Of a stretch of 64,000 bases of DNA, positions 15,404 to 23,741 are shown one piece after another (position 1 is the stretch's first letter; each line of letters starts with the position of its first letter). The translations under genes and the position numbers were made by a program. The notes under the pieces are model-generated. The model had not been told where the DNA came from. It saw only the letters and a program-made list of their open reading frames with translations, and did no database searches. Origin of the DNA: Bacillus methanolicus (GTDB lineage: Bacteria; Bacillota; Bacilli; Bacillales; Cytobacillaceae); assembly GCF_028888695.1 (NCBI RefSeq), contig NZ_PNFF01000001.1, forward strand, positions 124,001 to 188,000, given 5' to 3'.

Positions 15404-15583
15404 ATGAGCGCACATGGAAAAGTTACGACTTGGTATATGACACCTGAGCAGTTGGCTGAATACATTAAGAAACACCCGATCAAGCCGCAACCAAAACGAA
15501 AGAATGATAAGGATTTTGCCAATATCCATACCGACTACAAATGGAGACCGAAAAAAGCCGCAGCAAAACGTTTGGGTGAATAA
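15404..15583 (+). CDS. Small basic phage protein (full copy)
   Basis: 59 residues, MSAHGKVTTWYMTPEQLAEY followed by a Lys/Pro-rich linker and KWRPKKAAAKRLGE. AGAGGTG upstream. Related to the truncated ORF at 14833. Unknown role, common in Bacillus phage early operons. Confidence 0.65.
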   Translation: MSAHGKVTTWYMTPEQLAEYIKKHPIKPQPKRKNDKDFANIHTDYKWRPKKAAAKRLGE

Positions 15584-15650
15584 TTTCATAAGAAAAGCCA
15601 GGATCTCTCCCGGCATGCCCATCCTAATTTTAACACGAGGAGTGGTCCTG

Positions 15651-15833
15651 GTGAACGTAAATGTTGAGAAAATGACGGCTGAGATTAGTCTTATGGATAA
15701 CTCATTGTATGTAGTAAAGGACGGCAAAATTACAAAAATCGAAGCCCCTCAAACGGGCTATGGAGAATATACGGCTGTTTGGAAAGACGGGAAGGTCTTA
15801 GACGTGATAAAGAGTGAGAGGGTGCGGATTTGA
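15651..15833 (+). CDS. XtrA/YqaO-like phage protein
   Basis: 60 residues, beta-rich (MTAEISLMDNSLYVVKDGKI, then GYGEYTAVWKDGKV), matching the pattern of PBSX XtrA and skin YqaO. These lie just before the late regulator, as here. GTG 15651 follows GAGGAG with seven-base spacing. Function unknown. Confidence 0.7.
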   Translation: MNVNVEKMTAEISLMDNSLYVVKDGKITKIEAPQTGYGEYTAVWKDGKVLDVIKSERVRI

Positions 15834-15866
15834 CACATACTGCACACCAAAATTGGAGGGATTTTA

Positions 15867-16178
15867 GTGAAAATGAAAGTTTTTAAAATGAATGACTTTG
15901 ATTTGGTTTGTGCTGAAACAGAAGAACAAGCGAAAATATTTTATTGCGAAGAAAGCGGTATTGATATGGGTGATGTTGAGGAATTTTTTCAAGGAGAAGT
16001 AAGCCTTGAAGAGAAAATGCTTGTTAGCGTAGACGATTTACCAGAAGAAGAAAAAATGATGACTCAGTTAAATATGAAAAATATTGGCGGTGAATTATTT
16101 GTTTATAAACCTTTTTCTTGGGTGATTAAACATCAAAACATTACAAGTCCTTGTATTATTGCTACAACAGAATTTTAA
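15867..16178 (+). CDS. Acidic phage protein
   Basis: 103 residues (MKMKVFKMNDFDLVCAETEEQ...). The EEQAKIFYCEESG part resembles small phage proteins that start with a strand and an E-rich helix. GGAGGG lies six bases before GTG 15867. Unknown function. Confidence 0.62.
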   Translation: MKMKVFKMNDFDLVCAETEEQAKIFYCEESGIDMGDVEEFFQGEVSLEEKMLVSVDDLPEEEKMMTQLNMKNIGGELFVYKPFSWVIKHQNITSPCIIATTEF

Positions 16179-16221
16179 TGTACAGTTCGAAGATATTGTT
16201 CATTAGAGAGAGGGTGAGAAT

Positions 16222-16374
16222 ATGAAATTTTTAGTAGTGTATGAAGTTCCACCCATGAGAGGGATTTTTCAAACAGAAATAAATGCAGACAGCGCAACGG
16301 ATGCAGAAGAAAAAATTCGAACGAATCCAGAAACAGCACATTATCGAATAAAAGAAATTCAATTAATTAAATAA
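16222..16374 (+). CDS. Small phage protein
   Basis: 50 residues (MKFLVVYEVPPMRGIFQTEI...), with an alpha/beta pattern. Last gene of the early operon; the terminator follows 20 bases after its stop. Confidence 0.62.
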   Translation: MKFLVVYEVPPMRGIFQTEINADSATDAEEKIRTNPETAHYRIKEIQLIK

Positions 16375-16393
16375 AGCCTTACGGAAGAACCGA

Positions 16394-16443
16394 GGGCACT
16401 AATCAAGAGCAGGAAAACCCTGCCCTGATTGGTGTCCTTTTTT
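16394..16443 (+). terminator. Early-operon terminator
   Basis: A 20-base arm (16394-16413) pairs with 16418-16437 through Watson-Crick and G-U pairs, followed by six Ts. It ends the long early transcript before the late-regulator genes. Confidence 0.88.
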
Positions 16444-16510
16444 ATTGTTCTACTCTTTGCAACTGAATTACCCAAAAAACGAATTTTTGGCAACTAAGGG
16501 AGTTGAGGAT

Positions 16511-16705
16511 ATGAATCCAACATTAAAAGACCAATTGAAAGAGTGGGAAAAGAAAAATTCTTTTCATCGGCCAAAGAAGAAGCACGTAGAGAAGAAGCCG
16601 GCAAAGAAAACGGAAAAGCTTTCTAAAAGTGATCTTATTTATCTCATGGGAACGAATATGCCCGTATATCGGCGTGGAAAAGGCGGAGCGTTTAGGCAAA
16701 GATAA
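16511..16705 (+). CDS. Small basic protein upstream of the late activator
   Basis: 64 residues, rich in Lys (FHRPKKKHVEKKPAKK), ending VYRRGKGGAFRQR. Proteins of this form lie upstream of the sigma-like activator in related prophages. ATG 16511 after TGAGGA. Confidence 0.62.
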   Translation: MNPTLKDQLKEWEKKNSFHRPKKKHVEKKPAKKTEKLSKSDLIYLMGTNMPVYRRGKGGAFRQR

Positions 16706-16717
16706 GGGGGCAATTTC

Positions 16718-17206
16718 ATGGAGAATTGGGCTGACGACTTATTAATTGAATATAGAAAGGGAAAAAAACAACTGAACAAACTAAAAAACAGCCTGGATCA
16801 GAAAGACCCGGCTATTAAGGAGGATATAAAAATAATAAATAGCATGGCTAGTGATATGGACTTCGTGATTGAATGGCTGGAAACAGGTAGACAACCCGGT
16901 TTAAGACGAGGCGTTGATAAAAGAAAAATTTATCAAATCAAGTATCTTGAAAATATGGATTTAATCCCGGACATTTCCGAGCAATTAGAGCCTAGAAATA
17001 AGCAATTATATTTATCTGAATCACAAAAGAGAATTCTATTAAACATTTTTTCCTCTTTTTCGTTGAGAGAAAGGCAGTGCTATATTTTATATGCTGCACA
17101 AGGATTGAGTATGGCGGAAATTGCTGAAGAATTAGGAATTAAAAAGCGAACTGTCCAGCAATATATTGAAAGAGCCAGAAAAAAAATAAAAGAAAGAATT
17201 TCATGA
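16718..17206 (+). CDS. Sigma-70 region-4-like late gene activator
   Basis: 162 residues. The C-terminal third is a sigma-region-4 helix-turn-helix (FSLRERQCYILYAAQGLSMAEIAEEL, then KKRTVQQYIERARKKIKERI). The N-terminal half is helical (LLIEYRKGKKQLNKL). It corresponds in position and form to PBSX Xpf and skin YqaQ/ArpU proteins, which switch on late genes. A tandem repeat overlaps its stop codon and may be its target. Confidence 0.88.
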   Translation: MENWADDLLIEYRKGKKQLNKLKNSLDQKDPAIKEDIKIINSMASDMDFVIEWLETGRQPGLRRGVDKRKIYQIKYLENMDLIPDISEQLEPRNKQLYLSESQKRILLNIFSSFSLRERQCYILYAAQGLSMAEIAEELGIKKRTVQQYIERARKKIKERIS

Positions 17207-17225
17207 CGTACGATTTGACGTACGA
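17204..17225 (+). promoter_or_regulatory. Tandem TGACGTACGA repeats before the late operon
   Basis: TGACGTACGA occurs at 17204-17213 and 17216-17225, a 12-bp period that overlaps the stop codon of the activator. It lies at the head of the late genes, so it is a candidate activator-binding site. The -10 is not obvious. Confidence 0.55.
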
Positions 17226-17324
17226 AGTCTGTATTAGTGAAGAGAATCTTTTAAAAAATAGAAAAACTTGGATAGGATTTTCCTTCCTTTTGTCGAAATG
17301 AGTAGGTGGAAGGAGGGAAAAGCA

Positions 17325-17525
17325 ATGAAAATAGTTTTTAAATTTAAAGACGGTATGAATGTAACTCAAGATGTTCCCGAAAAAGTTAAAATTACAGGTA
17401 ATGGGAATTTTTTTGAAGAGACAAGAAAGGGTATTGAGCAAAATGGCGAAATAAGAATACCTACTAATGACGGAGATATTGTTAGGCGTTATAGTGAATT
17501 GTATTCTATAGAAATTATTATTTGA
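17325..17525 (+). CDS. Small phage protein
   Basis: 66 residues, beta-rich (MKIVFKFKDGMNVTQDVPEK...). AAGGAGG precedes ATG 17325. Unknown role; it is followed at once by a terminator. Confidence 0.62.
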   Translation: MKIVFKFKDGMNVTQDVPEKVKITGNGNFFEETRKGIEQNGEIRIPTNDGDIVRRYSELYSIEIII

Positions 17526-17531
17526 ACAACG

Positions 17532-17553
17532 GCATCCTTCGGGGTGCTTTTTT
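17532..17553 (+). terminator. Terminator with UUCG loop
   Basis: GCATCC-TTCG-GGGTGC followed by TTTTTT: a 6-bp stem (one G-U) with a stable tetraloop and T-tract. Confidence 0.85.
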
Positions 17554-17567
17554 ATTTGGAGGTAAAT

Positions 17568-17798
17568 ATGGAGCCATGGATTCCAGAAATACCGACATTC
17601 AGAAGAGCGCAAGGCAAAAAAGATGGCAAAGAACGTCTCTATTTACTAGCAAATAACGAAGCTGACATTGACGCGATGTTAAAGGCTGCTGGGTTAATGA
17701 GTGCAGGAATCCACAGACAGGATGACAAACATTTCAATGGTTATTATCGGATTATCAAGAAATGGGAAGAACCAATAATTAAAAAAGTTTTTCCTTGA
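17568..17798 (+). CDS. Small phage protein before terminase
   Basis: 76 residues (MEPWIPEIPTFRRAQGKKDG...). GGAGG precedes ATG 17568. No known domain. Its position suggests a packaging-related accessory. Confidence 0.6.
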   Translation: MEPWIPEIPTFRRAQGKKDGKERLYLLANNEADIDAMLKAAGLMSAGIHRQDDKHFNGYYRIIKKWEEPIIKKVFP

Positions 17799-17851
17799 AT
17801 CATAGATTTTCAAAACAACTCGAAATAACAACTGGAGGTGGGTGAAATGTA

Positions 17852-18706
17852 GTGCCACGCCAAAGAGATCCTAAACGAGATGAAGCATTTGAGATTTTTA
17901 AAAAACACAATGGGAACATACAGAATCGTGAAATCGCTCGTATTTTGGATGTTCCAGAAAAAACCGTTAGCGGTTGGAAATCAAAAGACAAATGGAATGA
18001 AAAGTTGAACGGAGTACTCCAAACAAAAATACGGAGTACTCCAAATAAAAAAGTTACTAAAAAAGCACGTTCTCCAAATAAAAAAGAAGAAAAGCCTATT
18101 GTCGAAAGTGATGAACTCACTGAGAAACAAAGGCTTTTCTGTATTTATTACGTGAAAAGTTTTAACGCTACACAAGCGGCGATTAAAGCGGGATACGCTC
18201 CAGAAAGTGCTCATGTCGAGGGTAGTAGGTTGCTAAGAAATGCTAAGGTTTCGGCTGAAATTAAACGTATTAAACAGGAAATGACAAGCGGTTTGTTTAT
18301 CGAAGCAATGGATGTACTTCAAAAGTATATTAAAATCGCCTTTGCTGATATTACAGACTACGTCACATTCGGTCAAAAAGAAGTTCCAGTTATAGGAATG
18401 TTTGGCCCGATCGAAGATGATGAAGGCAATCCGGTTACGCAAATGGTCAATTACGTAGAGTTTAAAGACTCTAATATGGTTGACGGTACTATCATTTCCG
18501 AAGTGAAGCAAGGCAAAGATGGTATATCCATCAAGTTGGCTGACAAAATGAAAGCACTTGATAAGCTTGCTCAATACTTCGATTTATTCCCGGATCAATT
18601 TAAACGCAAGATTGAGGAAGAAAAATTGAAGCTGGCCAAGCAACAAAAACAACAGGTAGAAGTAGAAACTCCAATCTTTGTGGATGATGTCGATGAAGAA
18701 GATTAG
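17852..18706 (+). CDS. terS: Terminase small subunit (XtmA-like)
   Basis: 284 residues. An N-terminal helix-turn-helix (NGNIQNREIARILDVPEKTV) is followed by a Lys-rich linker. Then comes the Terminase_2 core (LTEKQRLFCIYYVKSFNATQ, AAIKAGYAPESAHVEGSRLL) and an oligomerisation region with ADITDYVTFG. This is the PBSX XtmA arrangement. It recognises phage DNA and recruits the large subunit. GTG 17852; the 3' end overlaps the large subunit. Confidence 0.92.
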   Translation: MPRQRDPKRDEAFEIFKKHNGNIQNREIARILDVPEKTVSGWKSKDKWNEKLNGVLQTKIRSTPNKKVTKKARSPNKKEEKPIVESDELTEKQRLFCIYYVKSFNATQAAIKAGYAPESAHVEGSRLLRNAKVSAEIKRIKQEMTSGLFIEAMDVLQKYIKIAFADITDYVTFGQKEVPVIGMFGPIEDDEGNPVTQMVNYVEFKDSNMVDGTIISEVKQGKDGISIKLADKMKALDKLAQYFDLFPDQFKRKIEEEKLKLAKQQKQQVEVETPIFVDDVDEED

Positions 18707-19949
18707 CATAAAAAATCTTATTGGCGGAGGCTACAATCGCTTTTGGCATAATAAGAACTTCTACCGTGTTGTGAAAGGTTCGCGTGGTTCCAAGAAATCC
18801 AAAACAACAGCATTAAACATCATTTATCGCATGATGAAGTACAGCTGGTCAAACACATTGGTTGTCCGGCGTTTTTCAAACACGTTGAGGCAATCAGCCT
18901 ATACAGATTTGAAGTGGGCCATCAACCAACTAGGTGTGTCTCATCTTTGGAAAACCAATGAAAGCCTTCCGGAACTAACTTATTTACCGACTGGACAAAA
19001 GATTATCTTTCGTGGTCTTGATGACCCATTGAAGATAACGTCAATTACAGTTGATGTCGGTATTCTTTGTTGGGCATGGTTCGAGGAAGCGTATGAAATC
19101 GAATCAGAAGACAAATTCAGGACCGTTGTCGAGTCCATCAGGGGTTCGTACGATGATCCAGAATTCTTCAAACAGGTAACAATCACGTTTAACCCTTGGT
19201 CAGAGCGCCATTGGTTGAAGCGTGTTTTTTTTGATGAGAAAACAAGAGAAGATGATACGTTTGCTATCACGACTACTTTCCGCGTTAATGAATGGTTGGA
19301 CGACCAAGACAGAAAACGCTACATGAGTCTTTATAAAACGAATCCACGCCGTGCCAGAATCGTGTGTGATGGTGAATGGGGAGTAGCGGAAGGACTTATT
19401 TATGAAAACTTCGAAGTCAATGACTTTGATATCGAGAAGGTTATCCATGATACACAATCAACCAGTTATGGATTGGATTTTGGATACGTCCACGACCCGA
19501 CAGCGTTTGTTGCAATTGCTGCGGATCAAAAAGAAAAAGTCATCTACATCTTTGATGAACTCTATGAAAAGGGATTAAGCAACAAAAAAATCTATGAAAA
19601 ACTGGTTGCGAAAGGCTACAATCGTAGTCCGATCATTGCTGATTCTGCTGAGCCAAAATCTATTGATGAGTTAAAGAGACTTGGTCTTACAAGAATTAAA
19701 GGCGCAGCGAAAGGAAAGGACAGCGTCATGCATGGTATTCAGTTCATTCAAAACTATAAGATTGTTATTCATCCAAAATGCGTTCACTTTATTGAAGAAA
19801 TCAATAACTATACTTACGACAAAGACCGTGAAGGAAATACACTTAATAAACCGATCGATGAGTTTAATCACTTAATGGACGCGATGAGGTATGCAATGGA
19901 AGTGTTCACAGGAAAACGGAAAGCCCGTGCAGTTCCATCCCTGTACTAA
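18693..19949 (+). CDS. terL: Terminase large subunit (XtmB-like)
   Basis: 418 residues. The ATPase Walker A variant is KGSRGSKKSKTT near the N-terminus, with Walker B-like ILCWAWFEEAYE. The RNase-H-like nuclease domain begins TSYGLDFGYVHDPTAFVAIA, and the later acidic residues lie in PIIADSAEPKS and FNHLMDAMRYAM. Typical of the PBSX/SPP1 Terminase_3 group, which package headfuls from pac sites. ATG 18693 chosen; longer starts at 18678-18687 are possible. Confidence 0.94.
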   Translation: MKKISIKNLIGGGYNRFWHNKNFYRVVKGSRGSKKSKTTALNIIYRMMKYSWSNTLVVRRFSNTLRQSAYTDLKWAINQLGVSHLWKTNESLPELTYLPTGQKIIFRGLDDPLKITSITVDVGILCWAWFEEAYEIESEDKFRTVVESIRGSYDDPEFFKQVTITFNPWSERHWLKRVFFDEKTREDDTFAITTTFRVNEWLDDQDRKRYMSLYKTNPRRARIVCDGEWGVAEGLIYENFEVNDFDIEKVIHDTQSTSYGLDFGYVHDPTAFVAIAADQKEKVIYIFDELYEKGLSNKKIYEKLVAKGYNRSPIIADSAEPKSIDELKRLGLTRIKGAAKGKDSVMHGIQFIQNYKIVIHPKCVHFIEEINNYTYDKDREGNTLNKPIDEFNHLMDAMRYAMEVFTGKRKARAVPSLY

Positions 19950-19963
19950 AGCGAGGTGAAACC

Positions 19964-21331
19964 ATGAAACGTTCAACCATACAATTAAATGTCAAAGGAT
20001 CCATACCTGATGTCATAAAGAAAGTTCTTGACTGGCATAAGCCTCATCGAGACAAGATGATAGGTTTATACAACCGCTATCGAGGTGAGGGAGTGCCGAT
20101 ACAAAGCCGAGTGCTGCCGGACCCGAAAAAGCCGAACAACAAGATCCCAAACGACTATAGAGGATACATTATCAATCAAGTAGCCGGATATTTGTGGGGC
20201 CAGCCGATTTCTTATAGTTTAGACAGCCGGAATTATGATGAAACGAAAGCGAAAGAAAACCAAGATCGTATTTCACGATTTAATACACTTAATGCTATTG
20301 ATGATTTAGATAGTGAGCTCGGTAAAGTCATGAGCATTTGCGGTTATGCTGCTCGTCTTTTATACATCGACAAAAATGGTGAAGAACGAGCGATGAACAT
20401 TTTCCCGTGGGAAGCAGTGTTCGTTGAAGACGGTAATGATATTACACATGCAATACGTTATTACAAGGTAAAGGATAGTAACAATAATGAATACACAAAG
20501 GTCGAATGGTATGATAACAAAAACGTCACGTTCTTTGTTGAGAGCGATGGAGTTTTTATTATGGATCCAGAAGGTAGTAAACCTCACTTATTTGATTATG
20601 TACCGTTGGTTCTTTTTCAAAATAACGACGAAGAACAAGGAGATTTTGAGAAGGTTGAAGCGCTTATTGACGCATACGACAAGATTACGAGCGATTCAGT
20701 GAATGAGGTTGAAACATTCGCCAATGCTTATATGGCGTTCAAGGGTGTTGACGTAGATGAAGAGACCATTCAAAAAATGAAACAAACGGGCGGTATTGAA
20801 GTCGGCGTTGATGGCGATGTGTCTTTCATCACCAAAAATATCAACGACACATTCGTCGAGAACAATAAGAAAACATTGAACGAAAACATCCACAAGTTTT
20901 CCGCTAGTGTGGATATGTCCGATGAAAAATTCAGCGGCGGTGCACAAACAGGCGAAAGCCGCAAATGGAAACTCATTGCGCTGGAAAACAAAGCGGGAAC
21001 GAAAGCAAGGAAGTTTGGTAAAGGGCTTCGTGAACAATTCAAAGTACTATGCAGCGCTTGGAAGAAGAAAAACATTGACATTGATTATCTCGACATCTTT
21101 TGGGAGTTTAAACGCAACATTCCGATTGATCTTGCTTATGTAGCTGAATATGCGTCGAAGCTGAAAGGTATCCATAGCGATCATACGTTATTATCACAAA
21201 TACCTTATATAGATGACGTAAACTACGAGCGCGAATTGATGAGACAAGAGCGTGAAGACAGCATTGATTTAGATGATTTTGACGATGAGCATGAAGAAAA
21301 TAAGGATGAGGAGCTGGTTACTAATGACTGA
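19964..21331 (+). CDS. Portal protein, SPP1 gp6-like
   Basis: 455 residues with the SPP1 Gp6 portal signature: YNRYRGEG near residue 38, NKIPNDYRGYIINQVAGYLWG, and the stem-loop region with KFSGGAQTGESRKWKL. The C-terminus is strongly acidic, which is usual for portals. It forms the dodecameric gate for DNA at the capsid vertex. AGCGAGGTG upstream. Confidence 0.93.
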   Translation: MKRSTIQLNVKGSIPDVIKKVLDWHKPHRDKMIGLYNRYRGEGVPIQSRVLPDPKKPNNKIPNDYRGYIINQVAGYLWGQPISYSLDSRNYDETKAKENQDRISRFNTLNAIDDLDSELGKVMSICGYAARLLYIDKNGEERAMNIFPWEAVFVEDGNDITHAIRYYKVKDSNNNEYTKVEWYDNKNVTFFVESDGVFIMDPEGSKPHLFDYVPLVLFQNNDEEQGDFEKVEALIDAYDKITSDSVNEVETFANAYMAFKGVDVDEETIQKMKQTGGIEVGVDGDVSFITKNINDTFVENNKKTLNENIHKFSASVDMSDEKFSGGAQTGESRKWKLIALENKAGTKARKFGKGLREQFKVLCSAWKKKNIDIDYLDIFWEFKRNIPIDLAYVAEYASKLKGIHSDHTLLSQIPYIDDVNYERELMRQEREDSIDLDDFDDEHEENKDEELVTND

Positions 21332-21504
21332 TAAATCAAACTGAACTGTATCATGACGGGCAGATTGAGGGCTTAGTATTGGGTGTGAAATTAACGTCAG
21401 GGGAATTTATTTGCGGATTTACTCATACGATTAGCTTTCTTGAGAAGTTGGGGCTTTCACAGGCGATTATTAATGATATTCAGTATGCAGCAAATGAAGA
21501 GTAA
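21324..21504 (+). pseudogene. Small phage gene with probable frameshift at its start
   Basis: ATG 21324 (GAGGAG upstream, overlapping the portal stop) gives only MTDKSN. One frame over, a continuous reading INQTELYHDGQIEGLVLGV ... GFTHTISFLEKLGL ... ends at TAA 21504 but has no ATG at its head. A single-base loss near 21330 would explain both. Alternatively, translation starts at GTG 21385 and yields a 39-residue peptide. Confidence 0.55.
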
Positions 21505-21518
21505 AGGAGGTTCGGTAA

Positions 21519-21812
21519 GTGGCTAAATATCGTAAAAAGCCTGTTGTTATTGAAGCTTTTAAATGGACAGGAGATTCAAGACAAAAAGAAGATCCTAAAT
21601 GGATGGTTGAAGCTTTACGAAGGAAAGAAGCTTTTATTAATTTCGAACCAAACGAAACTGGCGAAGAAGCTATACCTTATCTGTTAATAAAAACATTAGA
21701 GGGCGATATGAAAGCATATCAAGGTGATTACATTATCAAAGGTGTAAATGGTGAAATTTATCCATGCAAACCGGATATTTTTGAAAAGACATATGAAAAA
21801 GTAGCTGAGTAA
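21519..21812 (+). CDS. PGDYG-type phage protein
   Basis: 97 residues. MAKYRKKPVVIEAFKWTG at the N-terminus and QGDYIIKGVNGEIYPCKPDI near the end are hallmarks of a common small phage family (PGDYG domain). It is present in many siphovirus and myovirus genomes, role unknown. AAAGGAGG precedes GTG 21519. Confidence 0.8.
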   Translation: MAKYRKKPVVIEAFKWTGDSRQKEDPKWMVEALRRKEAFINFEPNETGEEAIPYLLIKTLEGDMKAYQGDYIIKGVNGEIYPCKPDIFEKTYEKVAE

Positions 21813-21838
21813 GTCACTCGTCGTGAGGGGCTTTTTTT
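21811..21838 (+). terminator. Terminator between portal block and scaffold
   Basis: AAGTC-A-CTC pairs with GAG-G-GGCTT around a five-base loop, followed by seven Ts, starting at the stop codon of the PGDYG gene. Partial readthrough or a second promoter would be needed for the capsid genes. Confidence 0.65.
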
Positions 21839-21941
21839 ATTGCCTTTTTTTCATGTTGCAGGCGTTAAAGAACAACATGATTAAGAAAATTGAACATTGC
21901 AGGGGCGTTGCAACTGTAATGGGCAAGGAGGAAATGAACAA

Positions 21942-22661
21942 ATGAAAGATAAAAAACAACCGTTCTATAGATCTTTACCGCTACGTCTTGATCTTCAATA
22001 TTTCGCAGAAGGTGGAGAAGGCGGAGATGGTGGAGAAGGTAATCCGCCGGCAGGACAACAAGGTGGAGAGGGAGGTCAACCAAATGGTGGACAACAAGGC
22101 GGACAAGGCAACACTCAAGGGTTGGACCTAACACTTGATGTGGTGCAACAGTTCGTCAACGAAAATGACGACGCGAAAAAGTGGTTGCAATCACTCACTG
22201 ATTCCCGTGTAACGGAAGCGATCAAGACTTATGAGAAAAAGACATTGCCGAAGAAGTTAGAAGAAGAAATTGCAAAACGCTACCCTCCGGAAACACCCGA
22301 ACAGAAACAACTACGTGAATTGCAACAAAAACTCGAACAAATTGAGCAAGAAAAGATTCGCGAGTCATTACGAAATAAGGCATTGTCCTTAGCGACTGAA
22401 AAACAGCTTCCTACTAAGCTAGTTGACTTCTTTATTGGTCAAGATGAGGAAACTACCGTAAAAAATCTAGGCATGTTAGAAGAAGTTTTTTCGGCTGCCG
22501 TTCAGCAGGCAGTTGAAGCTAAGTTCAAGGATTCAGGTCGCAATCCTAATCCGCCAGCGCCACCAGGACAGCCACTTACAAGAGAAGCGATTGAAAAAAT
22601 GACTCCCGAGGAAATCAACAAAAACTGGGAGCAAATCGAAAAATTCTTAAAAGGACAATAG
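21942..22661 (+). CDS. Capsid scaffolding protein
   Basis: 239 residues. A short basic start reads LPLRLDLQYFAEGGEGG, a phrase typical of Gram-positive phage scaffolds, followed by a Gly/Gln-rich linker (25-60). A long coiled coil follows (KKLEEEIAKRYPPETPEQKQ, LREL.QKLEQIEQEKI) and a charged C-terminus. It directs coat assembly and leaves the mature shell. GGCAAGGAGG lies upstream of ATG 21942. Confidence 0.85.
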   Translation: MKDKKQPFYRSLPLRLDLQYFAEGGEGGDGGEGNPPAGQQGGEGGQPNGGQQGGQGNTQGLDLTLDVVQQFVNENDDAKKWLQSLTDSRVTEAIKTYEKKTLPKKLEEEIAKRYPPETPEQKQLRELQQKLEQIEQEKIRESLRNKALSLATEKQLPTKLVDFFIGQDEETTVKNLGMLEEVFSAAVQQAVEAKFKDSGRNPNPPAPPGQPLTREAIEKMTPEEINKNWEQIEKFLKGQ

Positions 22662-22676
22662 GAGGTTTGAATTTTT

Positions 22677-23540
22677 ATGGCAATCAATAACTTTATCCCA
22701 ACAATTTGGAGCGCTCGTTTACTTCAAAACTTGCAAAAAACGCTTGTGTATGGACAAGCGGCGGTTATTAACCGTGATTATGAGGGCCAAATAAAAGCGT
22801 ATGGCGATACAGTCAAAATCAACAACATTGGTCGTATCTCCGTTGGTGATTACACAAAGAACACTGATATGGATGATCCAGAAACATTGACAGATCAAAC
22901 ACGTACACTTGTCATCGACCAAGCGAAATATTTCAATTTCCAAGTCGATGATGTCGATAAAATTCAACAAAATCCAAAACTCATGGATGAATCTATGCGT
23001 GAAGCTGCTTATGCGCTACGTAATGCAGCGGACCAGTTCATCGCGTCTCACTATGTCGATGCCGCTCATACTATCGGTGATGACGCAACGCCTGTAGAAC
23101 CAACGAAAAATGACGCTTACGAATACCTTGTTGACTTGTCCGTGAAATTGGATGAAGCGGATGTGCCAGAGCAAGGCCGCTTTGTTATCGTTCCACCGTG
23201 GTATGAAGGTTTAATGCTAAAAGACGACCGCTTTGTTAAAACAGGTAGCTTACCTGCGGAAGATCGTCTAGTAAACGGTGTAATTGGACGTGCCGCTGGA
23301 TTCTTGGTGCTAAAATCTAACAATGTACCAAAAGTACCAGCAGGATCTGGCGTTACAGAAAACTACAAAGTTATCGCAGGCCACAACATCGCTTGGTCTT
23401 TTGCAGAACAAGTAAACCAAGTGGAAGCATATCGTCCTGAAAAACGTTTTGCGGACGCTGTTAAGGGCCTTCATTTATACGGCGCGAAAGTTGTCAGAAA
23501 CGAAGCGATAGCAGTGTTGAGCGCAAAACGTCCAGCGTAA
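22677..23540 (+). CDS. Major capsid protein, P22 coat-like
   Basis: 287 residues. The opening FIPTIWSARLLQNLQKTLVYG and the phrases KAYGDTVKINNIGRISVGDY and PPWYEGLMLKDDRF fit the P22-like branch of the HK97-fold coats. It follows the scaffold directly, as usual. No N-terminal prohead protease delta region is evident, in line with the separate scaffold. AGGAGG precedes ATG 22677. Confidence 0.9.
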   Translation: MAINNFIPTIWSARLLQNLQKTLVYGQAAVINRDYEGQIKAYGDTVKINNIGRISVGDYTKNTDMDDPETLTDQTRTLVIDQAKYFNFQVDDVDKIQQNPKLMDESMREAAYALRNAADQFIASHYVDAAHTIGDDATPVEPTKNDAYEYLVDLSVKLDEADVPEQGRFVIVPPWYEGLMLKDDRFVKTGSLPAEDRLVNGVIGRAAGFLVLKSNNVPKVPAGSGVTENYKVIAGHNIAWSFAEQVNQVEAYRPEKRFADAVKGLHLYGAKVVRNEAIAVLSAKRPA

Positions 23541-23591
23541 TAAAAGGGGGTTAGTTGCTCCCTTTTCCTTTTGTGATAGGAGGTGCGCAAA

Positions 23592-23741
23592 TTGTGGTTG
23601 AAAAATAAAAAAACGGGCTTGAAGTGGTACGTATCAAAGGAACACGCTGAACGTTTACTGAAAAGTGGCGATTTTGAACAGACAGAAGCGGAAGAAAAGC
23701 CGATTAAGAAAAAGTCAACAGCCAAACGTGATGAAGAATGA
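23592..23741 (+). CDS. Small basic structural-region protein
   Basis: 49 residues, TTG start after AGGAGG (eight-base spacing): MWLKNKKTGLKWYVSKEHAE ... then a Lys/Glu tail. Similar small proteins sit after coat genes in related phages. The stop overlaps the minor head gene start by ATGA. Confidence 0.6.
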   Translation: MWLKNKKTGLKWYVSKEHAERLLKSGDFEQTEAEEKPIKKKSTAKRDEE

